From Dactylis glomerata (Eukaryota; Streptophyta; Magnoliopsida; Poales; Poaceae): a DNA stretch of 64,000 nucleotides. Position 1 is the stretch's first letter, and every line of letters starts with the position of its first letter. Shown one piece after another: positions 42,533-56,089 of this stretch. The notes below the pieces were generated by a model that worked only from the letters and a program-made list of their open reading frames with translations, was not told the DNA's origin and did not search any database. The stretch is taken from the NCBI GenBank assembly GCA_007115705.1, contig QXEO01000382.1:7965318-8029317 (forward strand), read 5' to 3'. The position numbers and the translations under genes were made by a program.

Positions 42533-42798
42533 TAAAACAGAAGCTCCAAGCTTAGGCATTTTTTTTCTGAGCTGGAGCTCGCTGTTTCAGTCCCCCTTCC
42601 GTTGAACTGGGCCTTGGGCCAGCCCACGAACGAACAAGCCAACATTAGCCGACTTGCGACCGTCCGATGCGCGACAAACGAACCAGACTGATCGACGTCC
42701 TCCTCCCCAGTACGTCAGACCATCTCGTTCCCAGACCAGACCGAACCCAATCTCTCCGACGAGCGAAACCAGGCCGAATCCCCTCGCACGGATCATCG

Positions 42799-44922
42799 AT
42801 GGACGGATCCCACGCGAACGCGGCGGCGGCGGCGGCGACGGCGGCCGGAGGAGGAGGAGAAGGGACGCAGAGGACACTGTAAGCTTCTCCTTCCTCTCCG
42901 ATCTGGTTTTGCTAGGCTCTTTCCCCTTCCCCTCCCCATCCACCGCCCCCCTCGAGAGTCGCCTCTGCCCACCCAGCACCCGTCCCCTACTCCTCCGGCG
43001 GCCGTGCCGCTCGGCGTGAGGATGGGTGAGGTTGCTGGGCTGCTGCTGCAGATGCTGGGGTTAGGTTTAGGTTTAGGGTTCAGTTTGCCCTTGTGGCGTT
43101 GGCCCTGTGCCGCATCGAGGCTTCGATCTGGCGCCGGACATCGGCAACATCCGTTCTCTGGTCTGCGTCCATGGGGGACGGTGGCTGTGCGTGGGTTTGA
43201 CGGAAGCTTCTTCAATAAGCTCACTGTCCCTGCAGGGGAGAAGTAGTATGCGCTTGCCAGTTGACTATGCGTAAGTGTCAAACATGCCAGAATCATGTTT
43301 TATCTTCCTAGGTGACGCTGTTCTCATCTATTGCTTGATGTAAAATTTCCTCGGAATCATGTGTTAGAGCTATGTTCATTTGTCATCTTGAACTTTTTAA
43401 CAATGCCAGGTGCAAAACAAAAACAGAAGATCGCTGTTTAGATAACAGACCACTTTACTGGAAGCAGCACTGGTCATCATAATCATGGACTGTGACACTT
43501 GGTCATCAGCAACCTAACCAGCAACCATATAAATTCCTGTTCCCAGCTGCGAGTTCTAAGCTACTATGCTGCATATTATGGATGCAAACTTGACAACAAA
43601 TCTGAATTACTTGGCATACGCTCCATTTATAGAATGGATGAATTTTTTACTTTGATAGCATGAATGAAAATTTTGTATTAGTATAGAAGCCTCTAGTCAG
43701 TCCAGTTTACATATAATTAACCAGCCCAGCAGATATATGCCTTTTGTAATTATCCAAGATGGTTATAAGAATCTTGTGCCTGTTACTATTTCTTCAAGAC
43801 CAAGCTTTCTCTTGGTGTGCAAGTTTGAGTTTTTCAATGGTGATATTGCTTCCTTCCATAAATTTATGTACACACGTTGTTTACTCTAGACATTGTTCTA
43901 CATCAACAGGAATCCTTATGTGACTGGTAACTCAGTGATTGCAATGAAGTACAAGGATGGTGTGATCATGGCATGCGACACTGGAGGTTAGTTGTCACAT
44001 CTGCACACGTAAATATAGCTTCGATGCGATACAGAATTCATTATTTAATTCCTTGTACAGCTTCTTATGGGTCAACTTTGCGGTACAAGAGTGTGGAGCG
44101 CATTAAGGCAGTTGGTAAGCATAGCCTTATTGGAGGGAGTGGGGAGTTCAGCGACTTCCAGGAGATTTTGCGCTATTTGGATGAGTTAACGTAAGTTACC
44201 TTGAATGGCTAGCTCATGTTTTTTCTTCACTCATCCATGTGATATCTTCACCCCTCTTCTTTTTCAGTTTGAATGATCATATGTGGGATGATGGAAACTC
44301 ACTGGGCCCCAAGGAAATCCATGCCTACCTGACAAGAGTAATGTACAACAGGCGCAATAAGTTTGACCCTCTGTGGAACTCCCTTGTGCTTGGTGGAGTG
44401 AAAAAGGGCCCAAAGGGTGATGAGAAGTATCTTGGCATGGTATATAAATGATTGAAAGAATAGTACTGTTTTTTACAGCTGCTGGTTTGTCAGCATCTTA
44501 TCTTATCCATAACATTTGGTGTTCAGGTAAACATGATTGGTACACACTTTGAGGAGAACCACATTGCCACTGGATTTGGGAACCATATGGCAATCCCAAT
44601 ACTTCGTGGTGAATGGCATGAGGACCTAACTTTTGAAGAAGCTGTTAAGCTGATTGAGAAGTGTTTGCTGGTTCTGCTGTACCGTGACCGGTCATCTATC
44701 AACAAATTCCAGGTGCGAACTTGTCCTTCTCAGTGAACTCGCTTAGCTGACAAACGCCTAGAAAGAATTTAGACATTCAACAACTGCTGAATTGTTCTCG
44801 AATGACAGGTTGCGAAGATCACGACCGAGGGATCAACCATCTACCCGCCATACGCCCTGAAGACCAACTGGGGCTTTGCCGCCTTCGAGAACCCGTCCAA
44901 AGGCGCTGTAGGGACATGGTAG
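42799..44922 (+). CDS. PBG1: 20S proteasome beta-7 subunit (PBG1)
   Basis: A structural beta subunit of the 20S proteasome, acting in cytosol and nucleus. Exons: 42799-42878, 43910-43986, 44061-44190, 44268-44439, 44527-44712, 44809-44922; all introns are GT-AG and the phases agree, giving 252 residues. After an Ala/Gly-rich leader the protein runs NPYVTGNSVIAMKYKDGV, then MACDTGASYG and the conserved RYLDELTLNDHMWDDG to the end, as in other plant and animal beta-7 (animal PSMB4). Beta-7 is not a proteolytic subunit, and no catalytic Thr follows the leader. TTGGGCCAGCCCA at about 42608 is a site II-type promoter motif. The start codon is the first ATG with the conserved MDGS opening. Intron 1 is about 1 kb. 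No defects seen. Confidence 0.95.
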
Positions 44923-45390
44923 ATTTATGCATGCCGCGGCCATGAGCTAGGAAATGGAGCAAAATCTGGTGCTGAAACGGTTTCAGCCCCTGTGAGCGTT
45001 TGATCCGTACATGGAACTCTACATTTGCTCTGTATGACATGTTATGATTTAATTTCAATTCTTGTGAACGTTAGGCGTGGATCTCGTATGATGATGCGTC
45101 TTTACTGTTTGTGTGTCGATCTGGAGCGCTGGCCAAGGGTGCTCATTCCTGTGCCATTCAACATGTCATGGTTGCCCGCTTTGTAGTAGGATTAACCCTG
45201 TTTTATTTCTGGTATCAAAATGTTCAGTTGTATTGCAGTTATAATCAGCACCTCTGTCCTTTGATTCTGCATCGTGAAATCTTAACCAAGTCTGCCGCTG
45301 CTGCTAGCCTGGCACCATGAGAGAAAGGATCAGGCCTCGAAGAGAGACAAGGACGGAGTACTACAGTACAGAAGTTGTTGAAATCTGTTA
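44923..45390. other. PBG1 3' region
   Basis: 3' untranslated and flanking sequence, with AT-rich polyadenylation-type signals near 45050. No gene seen. Confidence 0.6.
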
Positions 45391-46200
45391 GGCTCTGTTT
45401 GGATGTTGTAATTCAGTCTTGGAATCGTTCTTTTAGAATTTGGTCGGCTGAATTCAAGTGTTTGGATGACCTTGGAATTGGAGCTTGGAAACTGGGGGCA
45501 ATTCCAAGCTTGCTCCGTTGCGTGTAAGTTCGGCCTGGAAATATTCCGAGCCTTGCCGCTCGGAAACGCTTGGAAAGACACTGCTTATCCGTATACTTCT
45601 GCCTTAATCACGTACGATCCAATCAGCTAGCATGATCGGTTTCAGCTAGCACCAGCATGTCACACGTTGATCATTTTAGCTAGCACTAGCACGTCACGCG
45701 TACAAGTGAAAACTTGATCGATTTATGTATCACCAAAGGACCATACCCGTACGGAGCACAAGCTTCGCCGGCACACGAGCTCGATGAAGTACTGGGCGGC
45801 GCCTACCTCAAGATGTGTATGCGGCGGCGGCCACCGACGGGATGCGGCGGCGTCTACCGATAGGATGCGGGGTGGAGCACGGGTGAAGCCTCACGACAGC
45901 CGGGGGTCTAGTGACGGCCGGTGCCGGGGAATTAACCAAAACCTTATGCAGAGGATTTGTGGATGAGGGGAATCTATCAAGGAGAAAATATATTGTCAGA
46001 ACTCGACAGAAAATTCAATTCCATTATGTGTACATCCAAACATGATTTGGAATTGGGTTCTACCCTTTGATTCTAACAATGAATTTCATGCACATCCAAA
46101 CAACGGAATTGAAAATAGTGGTCATTTCCTTTCCATCTTGGATTTGGAATTTTATGTCCAATTCATTTCTAAGCTAAAATTCCTACATCCAAACAGACCC
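45391..46200. mobile_element. TIR element with GG(C/G)TCTGTTTGGATG ends
   Basis: The left end GGCTCTGTTTGGATGT and the inverse of the right end GGGTCTGTTTGGATGT are nearly identical for about 16 bp. TTA precedes the left end, and TTTA follows the right. Repeated phrases (TTGGAATT, CATCCAAAC) run through both halves. No transposase is visible; the superfamily (Harbinger or hAT) is unsettled. Confidence 0.6.
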
Positions 46201-47264
46201 TTTAGGGTTGATAGAGCAGAGCAAGCCAGTTTGCGCCGCCTCCTCCTGCACCACATGTCGCTGCCGCTTCCGTCTCTGTTCCCCTCTCTCTCCTTCTCCC
46301 ACAACGCTTCCTCCTCCGCCCCAACCAAGCTTCACCGCTGCCACCTCTCGTCTCCAAGTCAAGAACATCAATTTTGAGGAGGGGTGTTGGATTGGACGAG
46401 GAATTGAGGGGATTAGGTGGATGGGGTGTTTTCACCCAATCCACGGTGGATAATACACTAAAATACACGCTAATCCCTGCCTACAAAACAAGGCCTTATG
46501 GCAGTTGTCATCTACCGGCGGCTACGATATCAAAAGGCTGACAACTCGTCTGCTCCGAGATGCTAAAAATCCTCATAAAGTGCATTTGACATATGGGCAT
46601 CAGTGCTCTCATTAAAAAAAAACTTATATTTCAACGTTCTCAAAAAATTCTGAAAAGAAATATATAGCCAGAAATACACATTCTGAATGTACGCTAGAAA
46701 TTTTATTAAAAAATACATTATATTTAAAGCTACAAAAAGACACATTTCAGTCAAGGAAGACGTATTTTTGGTGCTATACACAGTGGGAAATTTGTTTACT
46801 TTCCTATAGCTCAAAACAAAATGATTTTATTACTGAAACTTCAATCAGATCTACAGCCCATGTACACATATTTCCGAGATTTGTTTTGAAATTTTTTGGA
46901 CTAAAAGAACCCTTATAAAAAATCTGGCTATGTCCATCAAATCACCATTCCTAAAATCCGAACGTTATCTCTTTGTAATTTTCCATTTTTTTTCTTTCCT
47001 TTTGTCTTCAGTTTCCTAGACATAAGCAGGGGTAGGCCCAGCTCAAGACATGTGTATTCAGTTAGATGCCCATTATTTTGTTGAAATAAATTATACATAT
47101 AATCAGGCTACAAGCTGCCAAAAAATAGGTTTCTGATGCCCAAAACCTGGTACAGTACGAGTCATCAAGTGGAAGAAGTTTGATTTCACACAAGGGAGTT
47201 ATTTATAGAGATATTTTTTCTTTTATTAGATTTTATTTTATTTTAGTAAACATAGTTTTTAGTC
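46201..47264. other. Intergenic sequence, no gene recognised
   Basis: A short GC-rich patch (46205-46375) gives frames on both strands without recognisable protein. The remainder is AT-rich with no repeats or genes seen. Confidence 0.5.
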
Positions 47265-47440
47265 CGCCTTCATGTAATTAAGTTGCTCATGCTCTGGTGG
47301 CGATTGGAGCTATAGAAGAGGATTGGTGCCGGTTGTGGCATGAGATTGTTCCTAACTTTGTAATGATGATCATGTTGTCTGATGTGCCTTATGAGTAATG
47401 GAATCTTGTGTTCCACTTCAAAAATAAATAGCTTGCGGAA
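47265..47440 (+). pseudogene. 3' end of a LINE (RNase H tail)
   Basis: The plus frame reads SCN-stop-VAHALVAIGAIEEDWCRLWHEIVPNFVMMIM and ends DVPYE, which fits the C-terminal RNase H-like tail of plant LINE proteins (CN.VAHALA...P..V...V..D). A TAA interrupts it. The AAAAATAAATAG sequence after the stop resembles a LINE 3' end. Confidence 0.5.
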
Positions 47441-48450
47441 CTTTGAATACCCATTCTTGAAGTTACTAGCAGATCTGATGTCACGTGTTCCCTCACGGTT
47501 TATATCCGTTTGTAGTCTCCTCTTTCCAATCCATTAAGACTCACTGATCTCGATAGGGCCAAATCGGCCCTGCATTTGTCACTTTCACAACAAAAAAATG
47601 GACTAAAGCCGAGTTGTGTTATACATGTCTATGTGTCCCTACGTTTTGGTGCTATTTAAAAATAAAATAAATAATGATTGAGTAATTCCACATAGAACAA
47701 TGGAATACATGTGAACATCTTGTTTTATAATTATTCTATTGTTTTCCACTGACAAAACCCCTTCAAATGTCCTATTCAAGACTCATTCACTTTCACCCTC
47801 GCTTTCAAAACTGTTCTTGCTGGTGGCGGATGCGATAATTTATGATGTCGGGGCCTAATAGGCAATGCAACTACCAATGATAGACATATGGCATCCATAA
47901 AAACCAAATTCACTAAAGTTAGCGATGACACCATATTAAACATGAGTGCACACGTGCGAGCACGGTGGTGCATGTATTTGTGTTCCAAATCGAGTGAGGT
48001 TCCAATTGAAATTCAGAATTTCGTAAGAGATTGAATCCGATTAAAATGTACCCAAACAATCCTTTATTATGCAAAAAAATAGAAATACACTAGTGACAAT
48101 TTATTCATATTTTGCTTTGTGTTATCATATTTACTAATTTTAGAGTTTGTAAACTTTTTTTAGGGAATTATAGTTTGTAACCGAAACAGCCGCGTCAATT
48201 CACACAAGGAAGAAGTGAGCATAGCCAGCTGGCCCAGCTCACTCCAAACGGGTCCCAGGATGCAGTGACCTGGTCCAAACAAAAACACCTCAACAAGAAA
48301 ACAAAACAAAAAGAAACAAATTCAGTCGCCAGGAAAAGGCCACCACTAGACCGGCCGTCCCCTCTTTCCAAACAGAACGCCGGCCGCCGGCCGCCGCCGC
48401 CGCCGTCGCGCCCCCGCCTCCCTCTCCCGCGCCTCGCCGCCGGGCGGAAG
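47441..48450. other. Intergenic sequence and 5' flank of the PX gene
   Basis: AT-rich to about 48190, then A-rich leader-like sequence and a GC-rich stretch running into the ATG at 48451. No other gene seen. Confidence 0.5.
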
Positions 48451-51400
48451 ATGGCGTCTCCGGGCGGCGCGCCGAGGAGGGCGCTCACGGCCCGCGACCT
48501 CGCGGAGGAGGGGAAGAAGCGCGCCGTGCTGCTCCTCGTCTTCGCCTTCGGGCTCGCCTTCCTCATGTCCCGTGAGTCCCTCTCCCCAGCCCTAGGGCGC
48601 CGCTTTCCCCGCCGGCAGGCTCGATCTCCGGGCGCTAATTGTAATTAATTTTGGTCGACGCGTCTGTTTTGGTCGCCGCTAGTGCCGTGACTAGGTTTGA
48701 TGCTGGCGGTTACTCCGGATATTCGGACGCTAATCCGGGCATCGTTTTTTAACCATCTGTGGATTGCAATGTCACTTTTCTGCATGTCTGCTGCAGTTAT
48801 AGACTAGACTTTTTTTAGACGAGTTCTAGACTGACTTAGCTATGGGTATTGGGTAGTTCGGTCGTTTCCATGTTACATGATTGGTGAGTTCCTCGGGGCA
48901 TCGGGAATCTTACTGCTATCTCATGTGACTGGAATTCGTAGTGGAGTTGTAGAACATAGATCACATCAGTCGTTGGTCGTACTGTTTAAGCTGAATCCCT
49001 AGAATGCATGATTGTAGTCTAAAGACAAGGAAGATACAAGCTACACATGTAAGTTCAATGGTAAATTCGCATACACATAGCCAACAGATTTGTTGTTTTG
49101 GTTAAAATTGCCAAAAATGGCTACATACTGAGGCAGATCTATATTGCAATCGCAGCATCCATATTTATTTGAACTCTATTAAATGACTGGTTTTCTCCAT
49201 TGCAGTGACAAGCTCTTCCGTCTGGATTAACTTCCCATTTTCCATAGCTTTGATAGTATTATTCCGCTACCTGTCACTTGACTATGACTTCCGTAGAAAG
49301 AGCACAACTACTTCAGATCACGATGCCAGTCGCCCACTTGCCAAAACAAAAAGTATCGAATTAAGTAAACCATCCCTTGCTCAGAAGAATGGAAATTCAG
49401 TTTGGAGGAGCAAGGTGAATTCGCCTCCAGTCGAAGCAGCATTTGACCAGTTCACGAGGCATCTTATCACAGAGTGGGTAACAGATCTTTGGTACTCCCG
49501 TGTAACACCGGATAAGGACGGACCAGAAGAACTCATCAGTATAGTTAATTCTGTCCTTGGAGAGATTTCTAATCGGGCAAGAAACATTAACCTTATCACT
49601 CTGCTAACCAGGTTAGCAAGCTTGTTTTATCTTGTGAAATAATGAGCAATGTATCTTCTCAGAACATTGGGTGTCTTAGAAGACCTTATCTGCCTTTTGC
49701 AGGGATCTGGTTGATCTCATATGCAGTAATTTGGAGCTTTATCAATCCTGTGAAGCTAAGATTGGGAAAGAGAAGTTTGTTAGCCTCCCAACAGAGCGTC
49801 GTGATGCTGAACTGAAACTCGCCCTTATAGCTCAAAGCAGGTTGCATCCGGCTTTATTTTCAGCCAAGGCTGAATATAAGGTAAGACACTATTGATGTTG
49901 AAGTTTCCTTTTTTTTGCTTATAGTAAGCTATTTAGTCGCAAAACATCCAAATTATGGCCGACCCCTTGATGAACACTTGGTTCAGGAATTTAGATTATC
50001 CCATTCCCCTCTTCTTCTCACTCTTCAGTGCATCATAAGGTTCATGTGTTATGTATGCACCTGTATGGTATTTGTGCCATGTTGGATATATCCTTGGAAT
50101 GAATTGGATGCTTCTAGTTCTAGTTCTAGGTCTACACATATTTAAGCATGCATATCTGAACGATAAATGTTTTCCTGCATAAACTGTTTGTGAGGCGTGG
50201 CATATCACTTCCTTTTTGTTCCTAGTGTATCTCTAAGTTTGACAACACACACTACCTCATACTTTCATGTGTTAATTTAATACCTTTTATGATTGTTCGT
50301 GAGTTGAGCATCTTGATAATTCTATTGATCTCATGACTCCGTATCTGCTTAGGCCTCAAAGTTTATATGATCATCTGATGCATACAATATTTTTATTTTT
50401 ACTTCCAGGTCTTACAAAGTCTGGCTGATGGTTTGATCTCAATCACAGTAAATCCTGAGAATCTACAGTGCTCGTTCTTCCACTGTACTGCACGAGAACT
50501 TCTTGCATGTGCAGTTCTGAGGCCTGTCATAAACTTAGCAAATCCAAGGTAGTAACATACACCTGGACTACTGCATTAGTATATTCTAGTGCCATCATAT
50601 TGAGATGTAAAATTTGCAGGTTTATAAATGAAAGGATTGAATCTTTGGTTCTTTCTCGCGCCAATAAGGCAGATAAAGGAGTTTCTGGATCCTCGGAGGG
50701 TGTTGCGACACTCAAGCAAAGGGAACCTCCTATGCCATCTGTGGATGAACTTTCTGCACTAGCAGATCACTCAAGCCCTGGGGTTGAACTTGTGAGATTT
50801 AGTCAGGGTCAGTCCAAGACTGCTTCTGATATGCAACTCAATAAAAATAAAAGTACATCGAGCGTCAAACCAAAATCCCCTAATGCTTGTATGATCAATG
50901 ATTCACATCCACTTGAATCAGGCAGTTTACATTCCAATTCCCACATCTATCCAGATACCGGTATTTCTGTACATCCTCAAACTCGTGGCAGGATAACTAC
51001 AGAGAGTCATGAAGGACAGTCAGCACAAATATTGGATGTCAGCTCCTACCGAAAAAATCGAGCTGTAGCACCTGAGCACCTTGAGAATATGTGGACTAAA
51101 GGGAAGAATTACAAATTAGAAAATGCAAACCATGTTACTAAAGCACCTGTTAGATCTTCTTTGGTCACCACTTCTTCAATGCAGGGGTCGTCAATTCGTC
51201 ACCATCCTACCATTCCACAAAGGCAAACTACGTTGTCTAATTCTGAGGAGCATCATCTGATAAAAAACTCAGCTACACCTGCATATTCAAATGGCACTAA
51301 TCACCTGCCAAAAAGTCTATCGGCAGAAATGGCGGAGCATGCCAGCCAAGAGGATTTAGCTGTGGACAGTGACAGTTCATATGGCACCGAGGAGGACGAA

Positions 51401-54400
51401 AATAACAATGTGACTGGTTTGGACTCTCCTGTAACCAGAGTCTGGGATAGCAAAAGTAAAGGAAATGGGACCTCGTCGCATATACACCATCCACTTGAAT
51501 TGTCTAATTTTCATAAAGGAAGGACAAATCGAAGTCATGTGGGAAAGTTGAAAATGGCGAGAACTTCGTCAGGAAGGAAAAGGTCAAGGTCAAATGCTCA
51601 AAAGACTCCCTTATGGCAAGAGGCTGATAGATCTTTCTTGGCGGGTGGTGATTTTGGCATACTAAATACATCAACAAATGATTCAAAGGCGGATGGAGTG
51701 TATGATGATACTGAGGTGGAAAGTATTACTAGGACGCTTAGTGGTGCAAACACTTCATCTTTGTCATTAGCATCAAGTGGCTCTTCCTTTTCATCTAATT
51801 ATTCTAGCACCAATGTGTTGGAAGATTCATATTTAAAGTTAAGATGTGAGGTAACACATTTTCTGTTAAAACATTCTTTGATCCTTGTAACTACTAGTGG
51901 TACATATCTTTATTAGATTTCCTTATTCCAGGTGGTAGGAGCCAGCATTGTTAAAAGTGGGTCTGGCATGTTTGCTGTGTATTCTGTTTCAGTAACCGAT
52001 GCCAACGGTAATAGTTGGTCCATCAAGAGGAGGTGATTATGCTATATTCTTCACTTGATTATGTCGGCCACAAACCCACAACAGATATGATGATTATACC
52101 TTGAAAGAAAATGAAAGAAAAAGAACAACAGACGATGCCTGAGAATGATTATTCAAGTATGTTATTTGCTTTCTAATTCTCCCTGTGGTTTTGATGTGTA
52201 CTTTAATTAGGTTTCGTCATTTTGAAGAGCTCCATCGGCGTCTGAAAGAATATCCTCAGTACCATCTTCACTTGCCTCCAAAGCATTTCCTCTCATCAGG
52301 GTTAGAGGTTCCTGTTGTTCGAGAGAGATGCAAGTTGCTAGACATATATCTAAAGGTTTATTTCTTTGCGCTATTTTAAGATACTTACGTTATTTGTTTC
52401 ACTTTCTCCATAAATTTGGAGTATTGGCATCAGTATTTTTAATCAAGAAACAGTTTATTGGGATGTACTTACTTTGAGTCATTGTTCAGTATCAGCTTGA
52501 CTAGAAGCTAAAAACGGTGATGAACATTACATGCACTGCCTCATTCATACATTGAGCTATGCTACTTTACTGGCTTGTAACATCTGACAACTTGTTTTGT
52601 TCTGTAATTGCTATGTGGTCTCTAAAACCTTAAAACCGTCATTTTATCTTTCATCATGTTAGCTTTGCATTGTGCTCTATTATCTGCTCATGAAGTTTGG
52701 TTAAATTCTGAATATATGACAACTCTGCCTGTTAATTCGACAGAATCTTCTTCAGATCCCCACTGTTTCAAGCTGTATTGAAGTCTGGGATTTTCTAAGT
52801 GTTGATTCACAGGTTAGTGTCTTTTAAACCATACCATGCCCAACCCTTTTCAAACTGCTCTGTATAACTGAAATTTCCTCGTTGCAGACATACATTTTCT
52901 CGGACTCTCTCTCAGTTATCCAGGCACTGTCAGGTGAGCGATCTCCTTTTCATTGAGTTTGCTAGTTTGCCCTTTCTGAATTCCTTGTGCACAATTTAAT
53001 GCCCATATACTGATTTCATGCAGTTAATTTAGATGTAAGATCAAACGAGAAGGGTGCAAAGCCGTTGAATTCTCCCAAAGCTTTGAATGGAAATTTGTCC
53101 ACTACGAGACAATCTGTAAGTGGATGTCAAAATGATAATTTGCAGAAGGATAAGGACTTCGCTGCTGTTGATGGTTTGAGACTGAGGAAAGGAAATACAG
53201 ATCAGAATTTAGAAACAAGTGTTAGCAACGCAAGTGCCAATAGCTATCAAGACCACTCTGGAAGTGATCCGGAACAAAATGATTACTCGTTTTCAATAAA
53301 TTCAGGAGATCATAAGAAAATGCTGGCAAGTCAAACTGAGTATACATCTCAAATTTTGGAGTCTGATGGATACTCGGTGACTCCTAATGATGTAAGTTCT
53401 AATTCTTTCTACAATTATTACCATCAATTCGTCATATCTACTGAATATATATTTCGTGTTTTTGCAACCATTTTTTTTTCCATTTGGTGTTCTTTTACTT
53501 TAATTGTATGTTATGCAGCAGCTGCCTTGCTGACGACTTTATACCTACTTTAATGCAGTGGATGGCTCCAAACGTTAGTGCCCCTATATTTCATCTGGTT
53601 GATGTGATTTTTCAGCTACAAGATGGAGGCTGGATTAGGTGAGTTAATTCTACATCCTTGATTACTATTTCTAATATTTAGTATCTGTAACTGTAACCTT
53701 GGTATTTTTACCTCTGTATAATAAACTCTTGTGTGAATGATCCCTATTAACCTTGAGTATTTGTTTTTGTAGACGTCAAGCATTTTGGGTAGCAAAGCAA
53801 ATACTGCAATTAGGAATGGGAGACACATTTGATGACTGGCTTGTTGCGAAAATCCAGTTACTTAGAAAGGGGAGGATAATTGCTTTTGCAGTCAAGCGTG
53901 TTGAAGAGGTAAGTGTATAGTTGCAGACTTAGAAAAGCAGGTTCCACTAACCAACAGTGTTGAAGGAGGCTGTTTAATTCAATTAGCCAATTAGATAAAT
54001 TCTTCTCATCAAGTCTTAGGTCATGATTTGTGCCCCTAATTTTGGCTGTATGCTCCCTATTTTCACTGTACAGATACTCTGGCCAGATGGAATCTTCATG
54101 ACAAAGCATCCCAGCAGAAAACCAGCTGAACCTTCTCCCGGTGCCCAGAATGATGGCAAGACAAACTATCTGACTGAAGAACAACGATTAGAAGCTGCTC
54201 ATCGTGCAGAATTTGTTCGTGAACTGATAATAGGTGAACTTTGTACTTGCTTAGTTGCTTTCCCTTTTATTTTTGTTAATGTTTCAGAGACATAATGCTC
54301 TTCTGTCAGACTCGCTGCCTCTGGATTTTGTAGTTCCTATATTCTTCTGAGTTCTTTTGTTAGATCTGATTGTCTATGCTTTTAATCTGCACAGATAAAG

Positions 54401-55023
54401 CACCATCTGCGCTAGTGAGTCTGGTTGGTCGAAAGGAGTATGAAAGATGTGCTCAGGATATCTACTTCTTTCTTCAGGTAAAAATATTCTTGGGGATTCA
54501 GTGGATACTACCATGTTACTGAACAGCTGCACACTGCCAGTTCTATAAGCATGAATCCACTGTTCTCCAACGGAAGACTCTTGAAATATCACCCTATTAC
54601 CATAGCCATTTTTGCATCCATTGTCCTCATAGTCTCAGTATTGTGAGTTACCATTTCTCAACGTGAAGGTAGCATGTCAGTATGTTTGGCATAAATTTGT
54701 GCGCCTATCATCAGCCACCTATATGACTTGATCCAAGTCATATGTTTGAAAGGACCATATACAATCCTAAAACATACATTGTTCATTGTCATGTGTACGC
54801 TGTAAATTATGTTGTAGGAAAACAACACTAAGAAAAATGTCAACATTATGCCTGATCCTTAACTGATATATCTACAACTTGTTTCTCTGTGCAGTCCCAA
54901 GTTTGTCTGAAGCAGCTAACTTTTGAACTCCTAGAGCTTCTTGTCCTAGCTGCATTTCCAGAGTTGGATGACACCGTGAGGAAGTGGCATGAAGACAAAC
55001 ATGAGTTCTCCTCCCTGGAATGA
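48451..55023 (+). CDS. Sorting-nexin-like protein with PXA, PX and nexin-C domains
   Basis: Fifteen coding exons: 48451-48571, 49206-49611, 49703-49880, 50409-50548, 50620-51850, 51932-52032, 52211-52355, 52744-52812, 52888-52933, 53024-53391, 53559-53638, 53773-53908, 54074-54233, 54395-54477, 54895-55023. Phases agree and give 1130 residues. Two hydrophobic helices lie near residues 24-41 and 47-64 (membrane anchor). A PXA domain (about 110-290) has AFDQFTRHLITEWVTDLWYS. A Ser-rich, probably disordered region is encoded by the 1231-bp exon 5. The PX domain (about 693-813) has the phosphoinositide-binding RRFRHFEELHRRL. A nexin-C region (about 936-1130) starts WMAPNVSAPIFHLVD. The family binds phosphoinositides on endosomal or ER membranes; the animal counterparts are SNX13/SNX19-like. 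No defect seen. Confidence 0.93.
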
Positions 55024-55670
55024 CTTGTCCGTGACGATCGAGTTATTGGAGCATGTTGTGGTCCTGGAGTGGCGATCCATTTCGCTGTAAATAAGGCGAT
55101 TCCAAGAGCTCTGCTGTTTTCGACAGCTTTAGTTTTGTGCCGTGTGAATACGAGTAGCTAGCTAACAACTTGAGGATTGGTCCCTTTTCCCCCCTTGGAC
55201 CTTACCACGCCGGTTTTGCGTTCGACAGACTGGTGTGCGTCCTTTTTCGTGTCCTTTCCCTGAATAGGGTTTCGGTTATACGTAATGCAGCATGCAAAGA
55301 ATGAGGTTGGTACAGGTTTTTGTTCTGGTGTTGCTTAGTAGCGTAGGATAGCTGCACACTTTGTTAGCATCTGTAATTTTCTTCTATGGTTACACCCCAA
55401 CTCATACACTTGCGCATGATGATGATGAATGAAGATAAGAGTGCCCATCACATGCACGGAGGAGTTCATTAGTTCCTTGGGTATGCCAACATCTGTTTAC
55501 TTGCGTTGCTACCCGGATACTCCTCGCCGTTGTAGCCTGGAAGATGGTGATGTTTGCTTGCCTTCTGTTGCGTAGCTCGGAGAGATAACACGAAAGACCA
55601 CGCTCCTGAATCCAACCCACACAACAATACGACGCACTGCACAAAGGCGAGGCGACGATCATAATCAACA
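55024..55670. other. PX gene 3' region and upstream region of the next gene
   Basis: 3' untranslated sequence, then a short flank. The last 60 bp (GCGAGGCGACGATCA...) match the region before 59479, marking the start of the duplicated small gene. Confidence 0.55.
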
Positions 55671-56089
55671 ATGGTGGCGGTGGCGCTCAGACACGCGGCG
55701 AGGAGGCTGTCCGGCAGCAGCGGCGCCCTCCGGCAGGCGCAACGCCGGCTCCTGCGGCGGTTCACCCACACCAGCGGCACCAAGGCGGAGAGCGAGGGCG
55801 TCCTGATGAAGCGTATAGACAAGAGGAAGGAGGAGCTGTACGATCTGATGACCGAGGCGCACCACAAGTACGGGTACGGGACGAGAAGCTGTTCGAGCGT
55901 ATCTCCGGACACATCGAGCCCAGGCCCAGCGACCCCACGTGGAGGTCGAATCAAAAGGGAACAAGGATCCACCAGAGGTTGATTGAGGGCTTGTGGTATC
56001 GTGTATTGCGGCCTTGGGTTGATGTGGTTGCAATGGAAGATCTTGCATCGAGTCCCTGCAGGATGCCCTCCCGGTCTATCCGAGAATGA
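55671..56089 (+). pseudogene. Small mitochondrial-type protein, first copy, frameshifted
   Basis: Related to the gene at 59479. It shares the opening (M.A.ALRHAARRLSGSSGALRQ against GHAARRLGGSSALRQ), KRI.K.KEELYD and AHHKY. The N-terminus is rich in Arg and Ala without acids, like a mitochondrial presequence. After KYGYG the starting frame drifts and stops at 55982, while the next frame continues DEKLFERISGHIEP and SDPTW, matching the other copy's LSDHV and GDPTW, and stays open to 56089. One base is therefore probably missing near 55878. Beyond PTW the sequence does not resemble the other copy's second exon. Function unknown. Confidence 0.6.

Noticed and set aside
43060..43082. Telomere-like TTTAGG repeats in PBG1 intron 1
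   Set aside because: Only about three imperfect units; too short to be a meaningful interstitial telomere.
50468..50619. Upstream ATG extending exon 5 of the PX gene
   Set aside because: It reads through a good GT-AG intron (50549-50619); the spliced frame joins conserved PXA sequence on both sides.
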